From: Sympetrum striolatum
Lineage: Eukaryota > Arthropoda > Insecta > Odonata > Libellulidae
Length of the DNA: 64,000 nt
Assembly (NCBI GenBank): GCA_947579665.1
Contig: OX388345.1
Coordinates: 73,895,454 to 73,959,453, forward strand
Reading direction: 5' to 3'
Shown: positions 23,649 to 34,799 of the stretch, in pieces
Numbering within the stretch: position 1 is the stretch's first letter
Layout: every line of letters begins with the position of its first letter
Position numbers and translations under genes: made by a program
The notes under the pieces: model-generated
Seen by the model: the letters and a program-made list of their open reading frames with translations, nothing else
Told to the model about the DNA's origin: nothing
Database searches by the model: none

Positions 23649-23842
23649 AAAGGAAAGGGTAAATTGCACATAAGGGCGTGCACCCAGGAAAAATTCCAAG
23701 GAAAAACGGACTTGAAAAAAGTCTGCCTGGGCCGGGAATCGAACCCGAATTGGTTAAGGCAGCCTGCCGGATAGAGGAAGATCCCGGGTTCGATTCCCGG
23801 CCCAGTCAGACTTTTTTCAAGTCCGTTTTTCCTTGGAATTTT
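23649..23842. mobile_element. Foldback of two head-to-head tRNA-derived SINEs
   Basis: Flanked by an 11-bp direct repeat TAAACAGTCTT (23638-23648 and 23843-23853). The inner part is a long inverted repeat of about 57 bp per arm (23689-23744 against 23787-23843). Each arm ends in a tRNA B-box-like GGTTCGATTCC and a shared SINE tail (CAGACTTTTTTCAAGTCCG then TTCCTTGGAATTTTT). On the + strand an A-box-like TTGGTTAAGGC lies at about 23748. It is a pair of SINE halves facing each other, not a functional tRNA gene. Confidence 0.75.
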
Positions 23843-23849
23843 TAAACAG

Positions 23850-23980
23850 TCTTGGTTAATTCTAAATTATTTATACTCTACTTTTACGTGATTATGGCTG
23901 TGTAGCCGAAACCGGTCGACAAAATAAACACGTGTGAATATAACCAAGTCTTTCTTCACTTTTTTATAGTCTTAGTAACT
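23850..23980 (+). mobile_element. PLE-type 3' tail with degenerate hammerhead-like motif
   Basis: Contains GGCU/AGCC stem (23896-23899, 23904-23907) followed by GAAACCGGUC (23908-23917), then a purine-rich end with TGTGAATATAACCAAG that parallels TGTGGAATTTTACCAAG in the 7.4-kb PLE. The CUGANGA core is eroded (TGATTA). A solo tail; no RT. Confidence 0.5.
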
Positions 23981-23984
23981 GTCA

Positions 23985-26470
23985 ATAGAGTTTAGGACAG
24001 TAAAAATGTGCCACGCCATTATTTGATGAAAATTTGCGTTAAAATCCTTTCTGTAATACGAACCTTCCTATTTTAAATTCAATTTTTATCCTAGGTTTTC
24101 CAACTAGCCGGGATAAAAATAACGACCGGGACCACGCGCTAATACCAGGACAGTTCCTTTCACAACGGAACGTATCGTAAGCCTAAGTATTGAGAAGAGA
24201 TTCATCAGTGTTTATCCGCTGACAATAAGTAGCCTCAATCACCATCATCAATCACGACGGATATTTTGCAACAAATCACGTCTATAAAGTGTTTTACTTG
24301 GTAAGCCATTTCAGAGATTGCACTGAAAAAAGTATAGTAACTGTAATAGTTGACGTCAGAATAGTAGAAAGCGGCCATGAACCTTATTCCTCCCGCATTT
24401 TAAAAGCCTATCTCTCCGAGCTGAGGATGGTTTCTTAACTTCTATTCTTATTGTTTCCCTTCTCCAGTGAATATATTTAAATGCGTTCCACCGTATTCCA
24501 GCAGTGAAATAGCAGAATGAGGAAAGTAAAAGAATGAGAGGCCACGACCGCTGAAATTCTTTGCTCGTAAACCTGTGCTGAATAGTAATTTTAAACATTC
24601 GTTTTATGCATCTTCTGAGAACGGACACCTATCGCATATAACGAGCAAAATTATACCACATTCCAATCTCTCCGATAATTTTCACTGTCGCAATAGTATT
24701 TAACACTCATCTGTTATTCTTCTATCCATATTATTTATATTATTATTACAAGTTATATATTATAATATGACTTATAATTTAAAAATGTAATAAGAACTAT
24801 AGTAGATGTATTTATTGAAATCGTAATAAAATCTATGGTAGTGTAGCATTTGTCTTGTTGAATGTTCGTAAAATGTATATGTTATCATTTTAATAGGATG
24901 TATGATTCGTATCGTATTAAGTGATTAGTTTATATGTAGATTTAATTAATTGCAATAAATGTTTTTGTCTTATCGTATACATACTTTGTATGCTCTTGGA
25001 CCAATTGATTTATTATTATTATTGTTATTTCTCTCCACCACCCGCCAAGTTTTGTTGGGTTAAATTTCGTTGATTCCACAGCTTATTCTCTATTTGTTAT
25101 AACATTAACTCTGTAATTTTTTATTTTATATCATTCGATTCGACTTGATCATATTGTATTTGTATCGGTTAAAAGGAGGATGGAACTTTCCAGTATCGAT
25201 TTCGATGAATTAGGTACCTTTTCCATCTGTCTTTTACCAATCTATCGGTGTGTGGCAAAGAGTGCATGCACCGTCTAATTTACGAGTAGGATACTGCCGC
25301 GTTTAGTTCCCAGTAGATATTAATTGTTAAAGCCATTAGACCTAGTACTAATTTCTCTGAATTATCGAATGTTATGTCTGTAATTGCAGCAGGATGGACG
25401 CATAACATCTAATTCCCAGAACATAAATACCTTTTGAATTTTACAAGGGAAATTCAAGACCTTTAACCCATTCCTTCGATCGATTCCATTTCTTTAGGAA
25501 AAAGCATCCTGGCACCGCTACTCAATCTATATTTGTGATTCTTGACCATACGAGCTGACTTTCACTACATTACCTACCTACATACCTTGTCTTAGTCAGT
25601 AACAAATAATATAAAAAATTCAAAACTAACACAAACAAGAATAATAAAAAAGAAGAAAAACGAATAAAATATAATACAAAAACATTTCAATAAATAAATA
25701 TATATACATACATATAAGAAATAAGGTGATAATTAAAAACATTATTATAATGTATGAGTATAAGGATAATAAATACAAAAGAAAGATCCGTTTGACATAC
25801 ACATAATCCTGAAAATTGTCCCTAAATACGACTGCAGCCAAAAGTGCGACTAATATAATACTTCCCTTGCTGTTGGTATTTTAATAATTAATTTTTATTT
25901 ATTTTTTAAAAGTTGATTCATTAACAGTCAATTTGACCACTTACAATGAATCGTACAACAAGTTGAGAAAAATATAAATGGAAATAAACATATGTATAAA
26001 TATCAACAAGGATTATGGAAATGCAATCAAACATTTGTACAAAATGAAATAAATATGAAGAGAATCAATATAAATTAAATGAGAAAATTAAATAAAATAA
26101 GATAAAATAAATTTATAATAATAATAAAGTAAAAGTAAAGTAAAAGTATATAAAATGCATTCCTTAGAGAGAACCCTGAGAGTTAAATAAATGTAACCCT
26201 CAACTGAGAGTAAGCATTCAGTTTTGATACATTTCCGTACATGGTATTCCTGCTGGGAAGCTTTCATTCATCCTCAATTAGAGTAACTAATGACAAACGG
26301 TTAGTCGACACAAATAGCTTGCAAAAACTCCGATTGCAAAGTGACGAGTGAAACCAAATAGGGAATTGAAAATAAATAGAATACACCCAGAGCGCTATCT
26401 TTTAATGTTGCCCACATCCTTTGAGTACAGAGCTTACGAAAACCGAACTTGATTTTTCAACTTCCTTCCT
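23985..26470. other. No recognisable gene
   Basis: AT-rich. 24720-24990 and 25610-25760 are low-complexity A/T stretches, which account for the hydrophobic frame at 25626-25841. 26060-26160 contains AAGTAAAAGTA-type simple repeats. Confidence 0.45.
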
Positions 26471-26473
26471 TTC

Positions 26474-26505
26474 AATTAGTCATGTTCTATAGAACATGAC
26501 TAATT
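26474..26505. repeat. Perfect 32-bp palindrome
   Basis: AATTAGTCATGTTCTA is followed immediately by its exact reverse complement, with no spacer. It is embedded in ordinary AT-rich sequence. Confidence 0.9.
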
Positions 26506-26639
26506 CAAAACGGATGATGCTTTGCAACATCCTCACAAAATAAATAAAAGAACTTATCCGTAAAATATTCGGTCCTCTCGAAATACTCTATGACTAAGTA
26601 ATTATTTTAGTAAATTTTCCGCGGAAAAAGGATTTCTCA

Positions 26640-26860
26640 CTAACGACCACACCTTCCCCATACCTCACCCCTTATCTCCCTTCCCAAAAAGGTTTTTCCA
26701 TAGTCTCTCCTTCCCCTCCAACCCTACATGATAACTATTGAAAATAATTTTCTGTACCATAAGATGCTACTCCGGTAGCGAAACCGGTCGTCAATAAAAA
26801 AATCCTGTGGAAAATTTACAAAGTTTTATTTCTTCATTACTAACTAATTAACTCAAATCA
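26640..26860 (+). mobile_element. PLE-type 3' tail
   Basis: A C/T-rich tract (26640-26730), then GCUAC/GUAGC stem (26766-26770, 26775-26779) and GAAACCGGUC (26780-26789), then AATAAAAA and TGTGGAAAATTTACAAAG. The layout is the same as in the PLE tails at 9.0, 9.27 and 23.9 kb. The CUGANGA part is not preserved (CATAAGA). Confidence 0.55.
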
Positions 26861-27379
26861 GGAGAAGGAGTAATTATGAAATCTCCGTAAATATTAATAA
26901 TACTCTAATGAGAGGAAGCACCGATTTAGAGTTAGTTTCCTGTGATATTCTGCTATGCTGCTATTTTTACCATAAATTATCCAGGATAAATTGAGGAAAA
27001 TAACTCGATTCCTACCAGAAAAAATATAAATATTGCGGAGGATACTTGTAAATTGAAGCACGCTCTCCGAAATTGAGGCCAGCAAACATCCAAACGGTAA
27101 AAAATCGCCTATACGACGGCACTAAGAAACATTTTCTATGGATTGTTTCCGTTAAAGTTATTACAAATACGCTTTCCCCTTGACTTGCCTTGTTCTTTCC
27201 GGAGAAATATTGAATTTAAATCACAGTAGATTAAGTAGCATAAAGGAGACAAGATAGTACTTTTTCCACAGGATTTTAATATTTACCAGTTTTCAACGGA
27301 GAATCTTTAATTTCCACCACATCTCGCCTGATTCTCTGAATTTCACAGTAGATTGACACCGTTGCATTGCCGGACGTTT

Positions 27380-27835
27380 TTAAAGCTGAGAAAACGAAGA
27401 ACTGACATAGCCAAGTATTCTTTTATAAACAGAGGGTTCAAAGAATGGAAAAAGTTGGCTGAAGAGGTCTCCAAATCCTTACCGAAAAATAAAAAGGAAT
27501 TTATAAGTAGAATCTTAAGTTTTTGTTATTAAATGGATTGGATACTGTTATGTTTTGCATTATTTGGATCAATTCAAACGTGACGAAGTGAAAACGATAA
27601 AATTATATTTTGGCCTGAAAAGTAACATTGTAAACAGTGAAATGTGGTTTTTGTACTCAGAGGATGTATTTTTGGGGGTACCGGGGAGCTGTCTGTTCAA
27701 AATGTCCATGCGTATGTATATGTTATTATTGGAATATTTGTATGATTACGTTTCTCATAGACAACGGTTGGTTGGGGCTGCCACCAGAAGAAATTCTTCT
27801 TGCAGAATATATAATAATAGATAATAAAACAAATT
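27380..27835 (+). mobile_element. LINE 3' end, + strand
   Basis: The frame ending at 27532 encodes RTDIAKYSFINRGFKEWKKL followed by SKSLPKNKKEF, the same C-terminal RT block as at 22.2 kb. The 3' UTR runs to an AATAATAGATAATAAA tail at about 27810-27830. 5'-truncated and inactive. Confidence 0.7.
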
Positions 27836-27839
27836 AGAA

Positions 27840-29142
27840 GATTAAAATACCGTTTTCATACTTTTATACCAAAAAATAGAAAAGTTAGCTATGGGATCGT
27901 AAAATAAAAAAAGACTTTCTTTGGGGCGATATTAAGACAATAAAGCCTCTTCTTACATCCAAACCTTCGTCGTATAATTGTATAAATTAGAGATAGCTTG
28001 AAAAAGGACAAAGAAGAAGACTACTTCATGATCTTAGAAAAACTAAGCTAAGAGCTAATGAAAGAATTTCCACTGCAGGAAAACACCCTCAAGAAGGCGG
28101 TGTGACAAACTTGCGAGACCTACAAATAGGAAAACTAAATTTAGAACTGCAATCAGATTAAATGAAATTCAAAAGACAAGAAAATGTACCAATAGTATCA
28201 TACAAGAGCAAAAAAGAACAAACAGTTACACATTCGCATGTAAGTAGGTAAAAAGGGTACGCGAAAGAGCTGTTTATAAGCTATTTAAAAACGATGTGAA
28301 AGGAAGGAAACATTGATTGATTGTCAAAAGGGTATGGAAAAGAGGCAGAGTTAAGGGTAGGATGGAATGGAATTGACGGATAGATCGTTTTATTGGCAAC
28401 ACTATGTCTATCTCAATTGAGATGGACGTAAATGGGGTGTGAAATGAAAGGTGATGGGCTTTAAATTGCATGAGAACATGCGGTTGCTGTTTAAAGATAA
28501 TTTCATAGTCTCATGCGGAAAACCTTAATACCTCTGAGGGATGCAAAATTCCCGAATTCGATTCCAACATTAAATAATTTTCGCAAAAGAGAATTTACCA
28601 ATACTTTTTTCAAATTTAGACCATTATCTTCAAGGGTAAAAAATTCAAATAATATTTTTTTCTTGGCAGCTCTCCAGGTCATCCTGTCCACAGCCAATCG
28701 CTTGAATTTGAAGCAATTCCAAGCTTAATCAGGTGCCTCTCGTAATTCAAAATAATTCTCTCTCCTTCGTGAACTTGAATTCTCGCTAGGACTTGAGCAA
28801 GTGCGCAGTAAGCCGCGATATTTGAGTTAACGTGAAGGTACACGTGAAAAGATGCACCACGGCACATTGCACTTGCATGCAAGACGTTTCCATGGCGTCT
28901 AATTATCACGATTCGCATCGTGTGGAGAAATGGATTTGGCTCCCCTTTAATTCTGCAGCTTGTGTTAGATACGGAGGTATTGGATGTTGAGGCCCTTAGT
29001 AGACGTATGTACAACTGTTTGATTAAAAAGAACATGCTTCTGAACTTACAGGCTTCCTGTGAAACGTATTGTTACTGTATTTATATCAAATTGAATATAA
29101 ACAAGGAAAGGTGAAAGCTGAGTTTACACCATCGTGCAACTA
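27840..29142. other. Unassigned
   Basis: 27905-27985 is the partner of the old repeat at 7200-7290. 28260-28480 has a partly open + frame with a basic composition but no motif I can name. The rest shows nothing supportable. Confidence 0.35.
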
Positions 29143-29353
29143 GGGAAATTCTCAAGGAAGAACGGACATTAAAAAAGTCCGACAAGACGGGGACTCGAAC
29201 CCAGACCACCCGATCGCCGGTCAGTTGCTCTAGAATGTCAGAATTTTCAGTATCGATAGCTTAATTGTTATAGCAACTGATTGACAACCGGGAGGTCCGG
29301 TTTCGAGTCCCGGTCCTGTCAGATTTTTTATGCCCGTTCTTCCTTGGGAAATT
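29143..29353. mobile_element. Second foldback of head-to-head tRNA-derived SINEs
   Basis: Outer arms share the tail seen at 23.7 kb (CAGATTTTTTATGCCCG and TTCCTTGGGAAATT on the + side; the complement on the left). Right half: A-box-like TAGCTTAATTGTTATAGC (about 29257-29274) and B-box GGTTTCGAGTCCC (about 29299-29311). Left half, read on the minus strand: GGGTTCGAGTCCCCG. The anticodon-arm sequences of the two halves differ, so two distinct SINE subfamilies are joined rather than one copy simply inverted. Confidence 0.7.
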
Positions 29354-29359
29354 AAATAT

Positions 29360-31195
29360 AATTTGATGTTCCTTTTAGGGCAATTTCCCTGCTTGTATAG
29401 ATTGACAAATTTATTTACTGGGAAAGGAATACTTATATCAAGGTACACAAAAATCGGATTTTTTTGGAGGAGGTGGCCGAATCGAGCCATTTTGCCATCA
29501 GACCCTAGATGCCATACACCACGATTCAGTTAACTCCCAGCTCATTTTATCTAAATTTGGTGAAATCATTTAAAAATAAAACTTCTATTGAGCGTCTTCT
29601 AGCTATAATGCAAAAAATTTCAACATGAATCATAGAGAATCAAGAAAATGCAGACTAATACACTTAACTGGACGCCACCTACGAGGGCGCTGGAGGCGGA
29701 GGCTTCGCCGCCCCAACCATCGACAAGGCCGGACGTTATCTTTATCCATTTAAATTCTTGTTGGAGGCAAAATTCTAGTTCAGCGTACTTAGGGACTGGA
29801 AGAGATCAATAAGTGCACCGCGGAGGAAAAAAAAGTTTAAGAAGCCTAGTCGTGGACAACTCCTGTTGAAATCTCCGCACCATGACAGGAGCCTGTGTGC
29901 GAAAGAGTCAACGTCCTGAGTGGTTATACCACAACAGGGCGTCAAGACAACGGTACGATATTTCCCAAAGGGAAGCCTGAAAGCGAAAAAAATAAAAACA
30001 GGGGTTGCAGCTGCAGCAGAGAGAAAATAAGAGCGACCCTTCGCAGCCCTTCCTACCTGCGAAGGAAAGCCCACGAGATGGAAGGGACTCAAGGGTCCGA
30101 AAATACTCGGAAGGTAGCTCAAGGGGAAAAGCGAGGGTGATAAAGAAATGAAAGTAGTCGCAAGGTCACGCGAGAGATTACGTATGTGTGTGATACGAAA
30201 CCCATTCGGCACGAAGGTCTGCCCAAGTAATGTATGTGGGAGTGTGGAAAAATCGCTGGGAAGACCAGACCTACCGGACCTATCGAGCGATGAGGTCAAC
30301 GAAAAAGTATTCGGACCTTGATTTCTCGCCAGTGACCTCAGAAATCATACGAATTAAGAGCGGATGAGAGAATCAAACAGAATATCCATGCATGGCGAAG
30401 AAAACAAACCATTTCATTAATTAAAGACATCATAAACTGTGATTATCTTGGTGGAAACCGTTAAAAAAGAATTCTTGCCAACAACAACTCATTATCGTTC
30501 GTAGACTATTTAGGTGCCTAGAGAGTTTACATTTTTAAATTAATATTAATTAATAAATTTAAATTTATAAAATACTTAAATTACAAATACTCATAGATGA
30601 CTTCCTACGAGGAAACGCTAGATTGTCTCTAAAGTTACTTTTACACCATACTTGCCTAGCTTATTTATTCAATCAAGTAAGTAGTAACGAATAATACCCT
30701 ATTGCTGTTGACAATGTTGGTAACGAATGCTCTAAACACAAATGTCACATATTTAAACGTATTTACTACAACTGTAGACGCAGAATCCTTAAGGAATTGC
30801 ATAAAATTAGGTGATTTCGCTGAAATTCAACAAGTAGTGGCACAAATCGGGGACGAATCAGCTAACAGTTAATGCATCTATTGAAGTAGTAGTCTACCAT
30901 TGCCTTAATTGCAAGATTAAGAGTAAATGGGCCATATGACACACTCAATAAACCCCCACCATTAAAACAATAACACTATGACCATAAGGTATCCGCAGGA
31001 AGTCCGCTGTTATCAGAGGCCTAGATCTTCAAATGCAGTCAAAAACAGTCCCCACGGCTCCTATGCTGTTATAACCGTATCGGAAAGCGTCGAATTCCAC
31101 AAACACGCAAAAATAGCTCCCGTTTTCCGCTTCGTGGATTCCGATCTTCTTCTACTTCACATTCCTTGCATAAGAGAGGAATTCAATGCATGCAC
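29360..31195. other. Unassigned, with a GC-richer island 29690-30310
   Basis: The island is richer in G+C and keeps a 174-residue minus-strand frame open (30299-29775) and shorter + frames. The translation (Leu/Pro/Ser/Phe-rich) has no recognisable motif and is probably not coding. 30310-30975 is AT-rich without features. Confidence 0.35.
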
Positions 31196-31198
31196 TCA

Positions 31199-31426
31199 CC
31201 ACTTCTGAGATCCTGAAGGACAGGTTTTTCTTCGGTCTTTCACGGCCTTGAAGAGATTCCTTAGACGTGACCTCCGCACATCTGCATGTTGTGCTTCACT
31301 CACTAATGCCCCCGCAGTGCCTCGGACAGCCGATTCGAATTGCGAGGCCGATGGTAACCCACTGGTCGTCGTACCGGCGATGATGGGTCGAGTGCCGCAC
31401 CGGAGGAACAAGAGAGAGCGGTACCT
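31199..31426 (-). other. Possible exon of an unidentified host gene
   Basis: A weak candidate. On the minus strand, an acceptor-like CTCGCCGCCAG precedes 31426, and the frame SLLFLRCGTRPIIAG to RLRNLFKAVKDRRK stays open to a donor-like TGGTGAGTG near 31200. The segment is clearly richer in G+C than its flanks. I recognise no domain, and the splice sites could be coincidental. Confidence 0.25.
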
Positions 31427-31429
31427 GGC

Positions 31430-33220
31430 GGCGAGGGAGGGAACTTTTAAAGAAGCGCCAATTGCAAACTTCAAAACAATGCTCCCGAATAACAAAAAAG
31501 AGTAATATAGGACTATATCCGAGTACATAGAAGACCAACTAGCGTGATCGAAGACCGAAATGTTTGACTGTGAAAATAATGACCCAAATAAGTTTAAGAT
31601 GATAGCTACTATCACTACTAATGCCTGTAGAAATCACTTAATTGACCATTGCTGCAATTTATTAATTCCTCGTAATTTCGAGATTGAAATATTTTGCCTA
31701 TTCCTTAACCTCACATTTTTAGCTTTTAATAGGGTGAGTATTGCTCCTCATACCACATTTATATGAATTTAATATTTTTCCTTCGCTTTTTGGTGCATGA
31801 TAAAGAAAAAAGTGCTTATTCCCCTCTATGTAACTCTTGTTTATGACCATGATGATACGGATGCTACTGAGGTGCAAATGGAGCTGATATAATAATAATA
31901 ATAATAATAATTCTGTTATCATGCTTTGGCTACAATTACCTCTAATAGCAAAAAAGAACTAAAATTAGTTCATAGTGTATGTACCTGCACAATCACAAAA
32001 AACCTAAAGTAAAGACTATAAAAGGTAGGTCAAACATGTACCTACATATTTATAATATACTGCGTACATAGATAAGTAAATATTAGCGCAATATAGATAA
32101 TGATTTATACCACATTGTAAAATGGAGCGGAGAAGGGAAATAAAAAAATTAATCTCATATTTATTTCTGACGAAATTGATACTTTATTTTCCCCTCATCC
32201 ATGTAACCAATCGTCGATTTCAAAGAAATCCATTTAGTTAATAACCATAAAAGTTAATTCAAATTATTAACGAATAAGTAAAAAAAGTTAAGAATTTGAA
32301 AAACTTAAGTGAAGCTTAGAAAAAGTATACATAGCACAAAAATAGACAAAGAGAAGGAAGTTGAGAGTAACCTGCACAAACCAACTGAATGAAACAGCTA
32401 AAAGTCCTTTAAAATACTTTTATCATGACCTAGAACTAAAAATATGGCACAAGAAACAGGCATTAATGATTTCACCCATGTAATTGTGCCTACAGAGCCG
32501 AATAGATCAGTCACAGGAATAAAAAGAAGCGGATTTAATTCGTAACGAGGGAAGTTCACTATTCCTCGGATCGCTTCATCATGCCGCGACTGACATACAG
32601 TCGTGGTTGGCTGAATCCAGGTGAGTCCTCAGTTAAAGGTAGAAATGTTCCCCGCAGGGGGTTCCCCAAGCAGCAGACGTTGAACTGCCAATTGTCTGAA
32701 CCCTCTTAAGAGGAAAATTTCATTTGTGTTGTCCTCTAACTCGCTCTTTCAAGTATGAGTCATACGCGAATGGGGATTCTGGGTTCAGAGGTCACTCTCG
32801 TTATGACTGCTTAAACTGGAGTGTCCGGAGAGGAACGAAGTCGTTTTGTTTATGAGGATGTGCATATTTGCCAGAACATGTTCGTCTTAGTATACATACG
32901 TAAAAATCAACGTAACTGAATACAAAAACAGCTTAATTGAGTGAAATAAGAATAAGTCTTGGAAATGAATGTCAAACGGACTATGAAGTCTCATGCTATA
33001 TGTGATTCATAGTAAAGTAAAACACGACCTTACAAAATGTAAAATAATAATCAAATAAACAATTAATGATTTAAATTAAGAAGGAAAATAGAGAAAATAA
33101 CAAAAGAAAGATTGGTTTCTGTGATATAGCTCGAGGAAAGAATGTTCTGAAAAATGCAGATACAGTGAATTTTAACCTCAGTCTATGATGTGAGACGATA
33201 TGTAGTGATATGATGCTAGA
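31430..33220. other. No recognisable gene
   Basis: AT-rich. An ATA trinucleotide repeat lies at 31888-31911. 32560-32870 is somewhat GC-richer but has no supportable frame. Confidence 0.45.
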
Positions 33221-33221
33221 C

Positions 33222-33815
33222 GGGCGATGAATGACTGATGAATTTAATCCTCACTCAACTTCTCACATACAAGCTCGTGGCAGTTGCGCAGAGGACGATC
33301 TGGTGGCGGATATGTCCGTTTTCTAAAACCCGGTCACTGCAGTTGGAAAAATAATGACTATATGCGCCCCTTGCTGATTGTCTCTTCGCTGACTTTATTC
33401 TAGTAGTACAACGCGATCCGACGGTAAGGTGTACATGAGAATAAGGGTACCTGAGGATCAAACGTCGAAACGCGTTGTACTGTTACATAGATTGTGTACA
33501 TTCATTCTATATGTACAATTTTACTATTTTCATTGAATTAAAAATGATAGTAATAAATACGTGCTTACCTATGCGATAACAATTATTGAGCTAATTTGCA
33601 CTTGCACTGAGGAAATTCCGAAACTGTTTGGTACCAGTATTACGACGACAACGGGCGATGGATGTTTGATGAATTTAATTTTCACAAAACTTCTCGAGTA
33701 CAAGCTCGTGGCAGATGCGCAGAGGACGATCTTACAGGTCTTGATTTATAAAACTCGGTCTCTGCGGGTGGAAAAATAATGACTGTATGTGCCCCTTCCA
33801 GATTGCCTTCGCTGA
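33222..33815 (+). repeat. Two diverged copies of a 165-bp unit, about 430 bp apart
   Basis: 33222-33395 and 33652-33815 share GGGCGATG, TTTGATGAATTTAAT-like, TACAAGCTCGTGGCAG and GCGCAGAGGACGATCT, then GTGGAAAAATAATGACT. The intervening sequence carries a hammerhead-like motif and poly-AT. This could be a duplicated 3' region of one PLE-like family. Confidence 0.65.
33446..33481 (+). ncRNA. Hammerhead-like motif of a third type
   Basis: CUGAGGA (33451-33457) and GAAACGCGUU (33467-33476) are framed by a 4-bp stem I (GUAC 33447-33450 with GUAC 33477-33480). Stem III would be ACG/CGU and cleavage would follow GUU. The segment between, UCAAACGUC, cannot form a good stem II, so this copy is probably inactive. 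A fragment AGTACAACGCG, inverse of the 3' half, lies upstream at 33405-33415. Confidence 0.4.
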
Positions 33816-33971
33816 TAGCTTCGAAATGCTACTATTTCTATCTGTAGCTACTTTGTTTCGCATTGGGTGGAATATTTCGGGCACACCTTTTATCCGATAG
33901 CCTATTTGTTATGAATTGCTTCTGGCCAGAGAGGATGCCTTCTTTGCTTTTATAATTTTACAATGTAATGT

Positions 33972-34210
33972 TAGCTCGAAGGTTTCCGCGGCGTTGGTTA
34001 GATGCTCTCTGCATTTTTTCGGTTGTCCGTCCGCGTAGGATGACTCGGTGACAACAGTTTCGCTAACTTTCCTGTCAGTACCTTCAGGTCGAAGGTGTTA
34101 AGAGTCGAAGTTAATCCTCCGACCTGAAGACGCTGACAGGATAGTCAGCGAAACTGTTGTCACCAATTCATCCTACGCGGACGGACAACCGAAAAAATGC
34201 AGAGAGCATG
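33972..34210. mobile_element. Foldback element with 13-bp TSD
   Basis: Flanked by a perfect direct repeat TACAATGTAATGT (33959-33971 and 34211-34223). Inside, arms of about 90 bp (34001-34091 and 34123-34210) form an inverted repeat with few mismatches, carrying GATGCTCTCTGCATTTTTTC and GGTGACAACAGTTTCGC, around a loop of about 30 bases. A 30-bp asymmetric segment sits left of the arms. The long TSD suggests target-primed retrotransposition rather than cut-and-paste. Confidence 0.75.
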
Positions 34211-34250
34211 TACAATGTAATGTCTGCTCCGTCCCTACGCCTTGTTGCCT

Positions 34251-34776
34251 TTAAGCCTGGTTCTAATCCTCATGGTTATTAAGTTGTTCATTTTAGAACT
34301 CCCCCACCTTCTAATTTTCACTATCAATTCATTGCCCTGTACTTAATTTCATTCTATTTAATCATTATCACATTTTCCTGTCTTTCCGTTATATTCGTAC
34401 TTTCATTTTTCCTATAATTTTCAATTACAAATTACGAACTATCCAAAATTGGGAATCTGAAAGCGCTTTACAGCCAAGAACGAAAATAAATTTACAACGT
34501 CATTATGTGTATGTGGAAGGAGGCCGATGAAGAAATGCAATAAAAGTTTAAAAAAGTTTTTGATAGGGTCATGTCATCAACAGAAAAAATCCTTGGAACT
34601 ACTATGTATATTCCAAAGTAGAGAGATGATTTAAAACAATCTCTCGGGGATATAAGTGTTTTTTAATCGGGTTGAGTTTTAGTCTCCTTTTGCCAAATAA
34701 ACTTAATGCAGAATTTTAACGGCAGTTATAATGGTGGGTGAGTTCTAAAATGAACTGCTTATTAGAACCAGGCTTA
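34251..34776. mobile_element. TTAA-flanked element with subterminal inverted repeats
   Basis: Starts TTAAGCCTGGTTCTAAT and ends with the complement. A second matched block (TTCATTTTAGAACTC) lies inside each end, offset by about 14 bp on the left. 526 bp, with no transposase frame. Its right end abuts the 5'-truncated start of the CR1 copy. Confidence 0.65.
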
Positions 34777-34799
34777 AAAGTTGAAGAATCGAAACAAAG

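Noticed and set aside
23780..23805. Possible tRNA gene (GGTTCGATTCC B box)
   Set aside because: No complete cloverleaf; the sequence is the end of a SINE half in a foldback, with the same tail as at 29.3 kb.
29775..30299. 174-residue minus-strand frame
   Set aside because: Low-information Leu/Pro/Ser/Phe composition, open frames on the opposite strand as well, no recognised domain.
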